A stretch of 56,500 nt of DNA, taken from NCBI RefSeq assembly GCF_030812855.1, contig NZ_JAUSTK010000033.1, positions 1 through 56,500 on the forward strand, written 5' to 3'. The first letter of the stretch is position 1, and each line of letters begins with the position of its first letter. Source of the DNA: Paenibacillus wynnii (GTDB lineage Bacteria > Bacillota > Bacilli > Paenibacillales > Paenibacillaceae). A program made the position numbers and the translations under genes. Shown here in pieces: positions 50,928 through 56,500 of the stretch. The notes under the pieces were generated by a model. That model was not told where the DNA came from, ran no database searches, and worked only from the letters and a program-made list of their open reading frames with translations.

Positions 50928-52507
50928 AGAGACTGATAATCGTAGATGATGAGAAGAATATCCGCCAAGGTCTGAGAGCGATGATAGAACGGGAATTCCC
51001 ATCCGGCTATACGATCGAAACGGCTGGGAATGGCGCTGAGGCGCTGGAACTGTTTCAAAGGGAACGCGCAGATATTATAATTACGGATATTCGTATGCCG
51101 GTGATGGATGGAATGAAGCTTTTGGAACATTTATCTACAGGTAGCGGGGCTGGTGAAGGCCCGGCGGTGGTGATTTTGAGCGGGTATGATGACTTCGAAT
51201 ATGCCAAAAGTGCAATTAAGTACCGTGTCAAAGACTATCTGCTGAAGCCCATACGCCGTGATGAACTTTTTGATATTCTGGAGAGGATCGACAAGGAACT
51301 GAAAAATCAGGAGCAGTCAGAGCTTAAATTGGAGCAAGAAGCCGAAAAATTCCGCAAGGAGCTGCGTTCCACCCGCTTACGGGCACTGTTAATGCAAAAA
51401 GATGTACAGTTGGAACGTGAAGAGCAGGAAGCTCTGAAAGATCTGGCCTTTCCTTTTACATTAGGTGTACTGAATTATTATTATAGCGACGGTTCACGGA
51501 TGAAACCTGAAGAAGTAGAGGGACTGATCGAACGGTTGAACGGCCCTCTGAAGAGTATGTTTATGGAGACTTTGACGGATTGGGACGGGAAGTTAGTACT
51601 GATTGGGCGTCATAAGCAGAGCTTTGAGGAACTTTCCAAGCAGGCGGAAGCCAGGGAACTTAGAGGTCTGTTAATTGGAATTAGCAGTGAATGTCAGTCG
51701 TTTGATGATATACGATCCTGCTATTTGGAAGCCTGCCGGGCTATGCAGTACACATTTTTGTATCCTCAATCCAACTATATAGACTTCGAAGAGGTTAGAG
51801 AGGGACGACTCAGCTTCCCTGCACCGGAGGAAGAACTCCGTAAGCTGCTTAATATGTTGGGAACCGAGCGGGAGAAGGAAATGAAGAGCCTGCTTGCTGT
51901 TATTTTTCAGACGGAGCATCTTAAGCTGTTGGACTTGTCCTATCTGGAGACCGTGGGCCGCAAAATAAATGAACGGGTGTTAGATGAGGTATTTCGGGTA
52001 CATGGGGAGGCCTCTGTGGAAGTGCTGAAGCTGTACCGTACGGTCGGTAATATGTATAACTACCGCCATTTTCACGACTATTATCGGGCGTTGGAGCACC
52101 TGCTCATCGACTTGAATGAATATATTATGGGAGTTAGGTCCGCGCACACCGAGCATGCCGATATGAAGGAAGCGCTGGCCTATATAGAAGCCAACTATTT
52201 CCGCCCGCTGAATATGGCTATGGTAAGTAATCATGTATCCCTGAACTATTCCTATTTCAGCGAAGCCTTCAAGGCCTACACCGGCGAGAGCTTTGTCTTA
52301 TATTTGAAAAAAGTACGCATCCACCATGCCAAAAGATTGTTGGCTGGAAGCCGCTGCAAGCTTGCCGGAGTGTCGGAAGCCGTTGGCTTTGAGAGCGGCA
52401 AGCAATTCGCGCGTGTCTTCAAGGAACTGGAGGGTATTTCTCCCGGTGAATATAGAGCGAAGTCACTGATGGAAGGGTATTTCGCCCGGGATGATCAGGA
52501 GCTGTAG
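50924..52507 (+). CDS. AraC-type response regulator, YesN type
   Basis: This 527-residue regulator overlaps the kinase gene by four bases. The receiver domain (1-125) has DDEKN at 9-13, the phosphoacceptor D in IIITDIRMPVMDG and K in YLLKPIRRDEL. A coiled-coil and variable middle region (about 130-420) follow. The C-terminal AraC domain (about 425-520) contains two helix-turn-helix units, MAMVSNHVSLNYSYFSEAFKAYTG and LAGVSEAVGFESGKQFARVFKELEGISPGEYR. It probably activates the importer operon when the kinase detects its glycan. The stop codon is immediately followed by the 51-bp repeat array. Confidence 0.93.
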   Translation: MKRLIIVDDEKNIRQGLRAMIEREFPSGYTIETAGNGAEALELFQRERADIIITDIRMPVMDGMKLLEHLSTGSGAGEGPAVVILSGYDDFEYAKSAIKYRVKDYLLKPIRRDELFDILERIDKELKNQEQSELKLEQEAEKFRKELRSTRLRALLMQKDVQLEREEQEALKDLAFPFTLGVLNYYYSDGSRMKPEEVEGLIERLNGPLKSMFMETLTDWDGKLVLIGRHKQSFEELSKQAEARELRGLLIGISSECQSFDDIRSCYLEACRAMQYTFLYPQSNYIDFEEVREGRLSFPAPEEELRKLLNMLGTEREKEMKSLLAVIFQTEHLKLLDLSYLETVGRKINERVLDEVFRVHGEASVEVLKLYRTVGNMYNYRHFHDYYRALEHLLIDLNEYIMGVRSAHTEHADMKEALAYIEANYFRPLNMAMVSNHVSLNYSYFSEAFKAYTGESFVLYLKKVRIHHAKRLLAGSRCKLAGVSEAVGFESGKQFARVFKELEGISPGEYRAKSLMEGYFARDDQEL

Positions 52508-53090
52508 CTTAGGTAAAAGTATTTTGAATTAGAGGAAACAGTGCTCCTGAGGCCGAATGAAGTGTAAAAGTACATTTGAATTCGAGGAAATGGGCTCATG
52601 TGGCGGAATGAAGTGTATAAGTACATTTGAATTTGAGGAAATGCGCTCATGTGGCGGAATGAAGTGTATAAGTACATTTGAATTTGAGGAAATGCGCTCA
52701 TGTGGCGGAATGAAGTGTATAAGTACATTTGAAGTCGAGGAAATGGGCTCATGTGGCGAAATGAAGTGTAAAAGTACATTTGGATTCGAGGAGAGGGGCT
52801 CATTTGGCGGAATGAAGTGTAAAAGTACATTTGAAGTCGAGGAAATGGGCTCATGTGGCGAAATGAAGTGTAAAAGTACATTTGGATTCGAGGAAATGCG
52901 CTCATGTGGCGGAATGAAGTGTAAAAGTACATTTGAATTCGAGGAAATGGGCTCATGTGGCGGAATGAAGTGTAAAAGTACATTTGAATTCGAGGAAATG
53001 GGCTCATGTGGCGGAATGAAGTGTATAAGTACATTTGAATTCGAGGAAATGGGCTCATGTGGCGGAATGTAGAGTAAAATGTCCCAGGAA
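52506..53090 (+). repeat. Large 51-bp tandem repeat array
   Basis: Ten full units start at 52557, 52608, 52659, 52710, 52761, 52812, 52863, 52914, 52965 and 53016 (ATGAAGTGTAAAAGTACATT, then TGAATTCGAGGAAATGGGCTCATGTGGCGGA in two parts). A degenerate unit precedes them (52506-52556, overlapping the regulator stop) and a partial one follows. Because 51 is divisible by three, three frames stay open; the plus frame would give ten copies of a 17-residue unit beginning MKCKSTF. No good ribosome binding site exists, so it is not called as a gene. Units 4-5 and 6-7 share the same GAAGTC/GGATTC alternation, a 102-bp higher-order unit. Confidence 0.92.
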
Positions 53091-53155
53091 TGAAAGGGAC
53101 TAAGTACATGAGAGGTAACCCAAATCAAACGGAACCATAAGGAGAGGGACCATTA

Positions 53156-53794
53156 ATGAGTGTAACAACCGTTTATTTGACTCGTCATGGACAAACGGAA
53201 TGGAACGTACAGCATCGTATGCAGGGGCATATGGATTCGGCGCTTACACCGCTTGGTTTGCAGCAGGCGGAGTGGCTGAATCGGGGGATGCAGGCGGTGA
53301 GTCTAGATGCCGTCTATTCAAGCCCCAGTCCTCGTGCGCTAAGGACGGCAGAGATTATACTCGGGGAGCGCAGAGTTCCTTTGAAGACAGCTGATGAATT
53401 TAAGGAGATTTGTATGGGAGCTTGGGAGGGTTGCGTGTCTTCGGAGCTCGAGTCTGAGTACACAGAGCAATACCGATATTTCTGGGAGGATCCTGACAAA
53501 TTCAGTGTAGAGGGTAGTGAAACATTCGCAGAGGTCCAATCACGGGCCTTGAGTAAACTGAAGGAAGTTATCTCTAAGCATGAAGGCCAATCCGTTCTAA
53601 TTGTTACTCATACGGTAGTCATTAAGGTGTTGATGGCCTATTTTGAGGGAAGAGCCATGAATAAGGTTTGGGATCTGCCTTATATTCATCCTACCTGTTT
53701 GTCCAGAATTGATTTTAAGGACGGGAAAGCGGAAATCCTGCTTCACGGGGATATAAGCCATTACGAAAAGAATCCAGGCGAGATACAATCCTAG
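53156..53794 (+). CDS. Histidine phosphatase family protein (phosphoglycerate-mutase-like)
   Basis: This 212-residue enzyme of the PhoE/CobC/GpmB group begins with the catalytic VYLTRHGQTEWN (His-10-type phosphoacceptor within RHG). It also has YSSPSPRALRTAEIIL, FKEICMGAWEG and the second catalytic histidine in VLIVTHTVVIKVLMAYFEG. It hydrolyses a phosphate monoester; the substrate cannot be told. AAGGAGAGGG precedes the ATG. A terminator follows. Confidence 0.9.
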   Translation: MSVTTVYLTRHGQTEWNVQHRMQGHMDSALTPLGLQQAEWLNRGMQAVSLDAVYSSPSPRALRTAEIILGERRVPLKTADEFKEICMGAWEGCVSSELESEYTEQYRYFWEDPDKFSVEGSETFAEVQSRALSKLKEVISKHEGQSVLIVTHTVVIKVLMAYFEGRAMNKVWDLPYIHPTCLSRIDFKDGKAEILLHGDISHYEKNPGEIQS

Positions 53795-53837
53795 AATTTA
53801 TTATAGTTAAAAGCTTTAACGTGGATTTGGCATCCAC

Positions 53838-53888
53838 TAAAAAAGGCGGTTCCGGGGCGTTTTTTCTGCCCCCGGGAACCGCTTTTTT
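53838..53888. terminator. Bidirectional terminator between the phosphatase gene and serS
   Basis: AAAAAAGGCGGTTCC-GGGGC pairs with GCCCCCGGGAACCGCTTTTTT. A and T runs on both sides serve the phosphatase gene and the convergent serS. Confidence 0.88.
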
Positions 53889-53904
53889 CTCATGAATATG
53901 GCTG

Positions 53905-55197
53905 TTACAGCCGCCCCTTAGGGAGTTCCAGTCTGTCCTTGCCGTCCATATATTTACGCAGCGCAGGCGGAATGTAAATCGAGCCGTCCTCGAGCTGATG
54001 ATTCTCCAGCAGTGGGATGAGGATTCTTGGTGTTGCAACTGCCGTGTTATTTAATGTATGACAATATTGCAGCCGCCCATCAGGGCCGCGGTAGCGGATA
54101 TTTGAACGGCGGGCCTGAAAATCGAGCAGGTTCGAAGCCGAATGTGTCTCCCCGTAGGCATCGCGGCTAGGCATCCAAGTCTCTATGTCGTATTGCTTAT
54201 GTGTCTTCTGTGACATGTCTCCGGTACAGACCGCCATTACACGGTAGGGTAACTCCAACAGCTCCAAAATGTACTCCGCATTAGCGGTTATTTCCTGCAG
54301 TATATTCTCCGAAGTGGCGGCATCATTCTCGCACATGACGACCTGCTCGATCTTTGAGAACTGATGCACTCGGTACAATCCGCGTACATCGCGGCCCGCT
54401 GATCCTACCTCACGGCGGAAGCAGGCCGACATCCCGGCCAACCGGAGGGGTGAATCCATCTCTATAATTTCATCGCTATATAGTGAAACCAACGATACCT
54501 CCGAGGTTCCGGCGAGCCAGCGGTTCTCCCCGTTCAGTTCATACGTCTGCTCTACTCCTGTCGGGAAGAACCCGGTACGCTCCAGCGCCTCCGGTCTAAC
54601 GATTACCGGTACATCCATCACCGTAAAGCCGCGCTCAGCTAACACATCCAAGGCAAGCCGTTGTACCGCAAGATGCAGGTAGAGGCCTGCTCCCTTAAGG
54701 ACATAGCTTCGGGGGCCGCCTGCTTTGACACCGCGTGGAATATCGATCATATCATGCAATTCTCCAAGCTCTACATGATCTCGCGGTGTATACGTGAATT
54801 CAGGCAGAACGCCTACCTGACGGATCATAACATTCTGGCTGTCATCCCGCCCTATCGGTGTATCGTCCGATACCGGGTTGGGTACCTTTAACAGCAGCTC
54901 CCGGCAGTTTCGGTCCGCTTCGATAAGCTCTGCATCAAGCCCAGTCAGACTGTTGTTTATTTCCCGTACTTGTTCTTTGAGGTTCTCACTGCCTGCTGTA
55001 TCCTTCTGCTTTATAAGCCGCTCTACATCTTTGGTCAGTTCATTACGCAGCGCCCGCTGCGCTTCCGTTGTCTGCCGCAAAGCCCGCCGTTTGTTATCCC
55101 ATTCCAATAGATCATCCAAAGGCAGCTCAATTCTTTTCCACTCTGCAGTCTTTCTAACCAGCTCCGCATTTTCTCTAATCCAGTTCATGTCCAGCAT
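53905..55197 (-). CDS. serS: Seryl-tRNA synthetase
   Basis: This protein of about 430 residues charges tRNA-Ser with serine. The frame is open to 55278, but the ATG at 55197 (MLDMNWIRENAELV, AAAGGGGCGAACGG in front) is the family start. It has the N-terminal long coiled coil (about 25-105), motif 2 FRREVGSAGRDVRGLYRVHQFSKIEQV and motif 3 as TAVATPRILIPLLENHQ. The usual SGT segment is LAGTSEVSLVSLY. Its expression is controlled by the T-box leader upstream. Confidence 0.95.
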   Translation of the reverse strand: MLDMNWIRENAELVRKTAEWKRIELPLDDLLEWDNKRRALRQTTEAQRALRNELTKDVERLIKQKDTAGSENLKEQVREINNSLTGLDAELIEADRNCRELLLKVPNPVSDDTPIGRDDSQNVMIRQVGVLPEFTYTPRDHVELGELHDMIDIPRGVKAGGPRSYVLKGAGLYLHLAVQRLALDVLAERGFTVMDVPVIVRPEALERTGFFPTGVEQTYELNGENRWLAGTSEVSLVSLYSDEIIEMDSPLRLAGMSACFRREVGSAGRDVRGLYRVHQFSKIEQVVMCENDAATSENILQEITANAEYILELLELPYRVMAVCTGDMSQKTHKQYDIETWMPSRDAYGETHSASNLLDFQARRSNIRYRGPDGRLQYCHTLNNTAVATPRILIPLLENHQLEDGSIYIPPALRKYMDGKDRLELPKGRL

Positions 55198-55274
55198 ACC
55201 GTTCGCCCCTTTTGTCAGAAGATGAAACAGCTGCGCTGTTCTATTGGAACTTGCGCCCGTTTCTCTAAAAAAAT

Positions 55275-55495
55275 ACAAAAAACGCCCTCATCCATGGGAC
55301 GAGGAGCGTTAGCTCGCGGTGCCACCCAGGTTGAACGAATCCCTGTCTTACAGGTGATCCGAACCTCTTTGGTTATCGCTGTAACGGGCGAATCCCGGTG
55401 AACTTAGAGAGCCAAACACTTGTGCTCCGGTCGCAGACGCCTCACGGTTGGATGCCGCTCATTGGCCTGATTAAATGTATTATTGCCGATTAGTA
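55275..55495 (-). ncRNA. T-box leader of serS
   Basis: On the minus strand, an extended -10 (TGTTATACT, -10 at 55502-55507) is followed by about 220 bases of leader. It contains the near-universal antiterminator T-box, GGGTGGCACCGCGAGC at 55312-55327, and then the terminator AACGCTCCTCGTCC/ATGAGGGCGTT with TTTTTT (55281-55310). This element reads uncharged tRNA-Ser and lets transcription proceed. A CCGTTA...GATAAC stem III is visible. Stem I is short or divergent; a TCT following GGCTC is a tentative serine specifier but is not certain. Confidence 0.85.
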
Positions 55496-55631
55496 TATCG
55501 CAGTATAACAGCCGATGCAAGGAGTTTGACAAACATGTGTCTTTTTTGCTACGATCATCATTAACTAATCTATAGTATTCTTGTCGGAATTGATGGTACA
55601 GCCCATAAAAGTGATAGAAGAGGTGGAAGCA

Positions 55632-56174
55632 GTGGCCAAAATTGTAGTTATCAACGGAACACCCTCCATGGTATCCCGTATCAACTCTGTGATTGAGTAT
55701 GCGGAGGCCAACTTAAGGGACAACGGTTTTGAGGTCGATCGGATTAATGTAGTGGAGCTGCCAGCGGAAGACTTAATTCATACCAAATTTGAAAGTGAAC
55801 ACATTGTTAAAGCTAACGGGCTAGTAGCGGAAGCGGACGGTGTTATTGTTGTAAGCCCGGTGTATAAGGCGTCCTATACGGGTGTACTCAAGACCTTCTT
55901 AGACCTTGTTCCGCAAAAAGGATTGGCCGGCAAAATCGTACTCCCACTATTCATGGGTGGCAGTCTTGCGCATCTGCTCTCGATTGATTATGCCTTGAAG
56001 CCGGTGTTGTCCGTGCTTGGCGCACGATATATTCTGGGCGGTGTATATGCAGTGGACTCTCAGGCTGTCCGTAATGATCTCGGAGAGGTAGAGCTTGCAG
56101 ATGAGCTTAAGCTGCGCCTAACAGAGGCGCTTCAGGAGTTGACCGAGGAAATAAAGCATAGAGCTTTGAGATAA
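55632..56174 (+). CDS. NADPH-dependent FMN reductase (SsuE family)
   Basis: This protein of about 180 residues reduces FMN with NADPH and typically feeds FMNH2 to sulfonate or nitrilotriacetate monooxygenases. The GTG at 55632 is chosen because AGAGGTGG lies six bases before it and the protein then begins directly with the flavodoxin strand AKIVVINGTPSMVSRINSVIEYAE; the frame is open to 55581. Further motifs are VEADGVIVVSPVYKASYTGVLKTFLDLVP and PLFMGGSLAHLLSIDYALKPVLSVLGA, typical of SsuE. No monooxygenase gene lies inside the window. Confidence 0.88.
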   Translation: MAKIVVINGTPSMVSRINSVIEYAEANLRDNGFEVDRINVVELPAEDLIHTKFESEHIVKANGLVAEADGVIVVSPVYKASYTGVLKTFLDLVPQKGLAGKIVLPLFMGGSLAHLLSIDYALKPVLSVLGARYILGGVYAVDSQAVRNDLGEVELADELKLRLTEALQELTEEIKHRALR

Positions 56175-56233
56175 AAGCTGGGGTTTTAGCCCCTACAGAA
56201 ATCTAAGCATCTACAGAAGTCTAAAGGAAATAG

Positions 56234-56278
56234 CAAAAAGCTCCTTCTACCTGATCTCAGGCAGGAAGGGGCTTTTAA
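56234..56278 (+). terminator. Terminator after the flavin reductase gene
   Basis: AAAAAGC-CCTTC-CCTG pairs with CAGG-GAAGG-GCTTTT around a short loop. A smaller GGGGTTTTAGCCCC hairpin lies just upstream at 56178-56193. Confidence 0.75.
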
Positions 56279-56305
56279 GGTTATGTGAGCATGAATGTAA
56301 TTTTT

Positions 56306-56359
56306 TGTGTATGGTGTGTATGGTGTGTACGGTGTGTATGGTGTGTACGGTGAGTATGG
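56306..56359 (+). repeat. 9-bp microsatellite, six copies
   Basis: Six units of TGTGTAYGG (alternating T and C at the seventh position, the last unit TGAGTATGG). The remaining sequence to 56500 has no supported gene. Confidence 0.9.
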
Positions 56360-56500
56360 TGAACGCGTTGAGCTAGGCTGCGGCTCTGATCTCTTTTAGT
56401 TGCAGTTTGTGCACTAGACATGCATAGAACCTTACACGAAATCGAAAAACTAAAAAAGTAATAATTTTACAGTTGTGTTTTTTGGATAAAGTGAAAAAAA

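Noticed and set aside
52557..53072. A 171-residue open frame of ten 17-residue repeats (and two open minus-strand frames)
   Set aside because: The frames are open because the 51-bp unit is divisible by three; three frames remain open at once, no ribosome binding site precedes the ATG, and the related array at 8149 has units of 50 and 51 bases, which breaks the frame.

Overview
The window looks like chromosome from a Paenibacillus-type, spore-forming Bacillota. The evidence is strong GGAGG-type ribosome binding sites, TTG and GTG starts, a T-box leader before serS, small Bacillales markers (YwbE, YezD and YneQ families), LplB/YtcP/LipO-type sugar importers with YesM/YesN two-component systems, and large amounts of intergenic repeat. 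No tRNA, rRNA, CRISPR array or phage module was seen.

Layout. Bases 1-620 hold a truncated NCS2 permease tail next to a dispersed terminator-bearing repeat. 619-5163 is a two-component system followed by an ABC exporter of the bacitracin/lantibiotic-immunity type. 5259-7968 is an ArsR-type metal sensor and a Cd/Zn/Pb P-type ATPase with a clear promoter and operator. 8149-8352 is a 51-bp tandem repeat. 8489-12594 holds housekeeping and membrane genes (YiaA/B-like, lactate dehydrogenase family, CcdC, GlsB-like, lactonase-like propeller). 12603-14044 is almost entirely non-coding repeat. 14335-16605 is a membrane-anchored alpha/beta hydrolase. 16766-20253 is a sulfate importer (sbp-cysT-cysW-yezD) behind a structured leader, with no CysA ATPase. 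20363-20973 is another copy of the large repeat. 21009-21867 is a MerR/carboxymuconolactone-decarboxylase pair with a perfect operator. 22035-22475 is IS1182 debris and a repeat copy. 22486-30115 holds an NAD(P)-binding protein, NAD(P)HX repair, two GNATs, serine dehydratase, YneQ, YwbE and a DinB/BstA-type protein.

Two sugar systems follow. The first (30978-37395) is a neopullulanase-type amylase divergent from a maltodextrin importer (MalE/F/G type), flanked on both sides by same-orientation fragments of one IS4-type element. The second (39342-52507) is a LacI regulator, a GH30 glucosidase, a large GH94-clan beta-glucan phosphorylase, a two-permease plus lipoprotein importer, and a YesM/YesN pair. 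It reads as sensing, import and phosphorolysis of a beta-glucan oligosaccharide. The window ends with a large 51-bp repeat array, a histidine phosphatase, T-box-controlled serS and an SsuE-like flavin reductase.

The most unusual material is non-coding. A large repeat carries four hairpins whose starts are spaced 51, 61 and 51 bases apart. That spacing recurs in two closely related copies and in a third locus of quite different sequence at 32955-33143. Two separate 51-bp tandem arrays resemble each other. There are also two terminator-containing leaders before importer operons (sulfate and maltodextrin). All three complete importer gene sets lack an ATPase gene, so they must share or borrow one encoded elsewhere.
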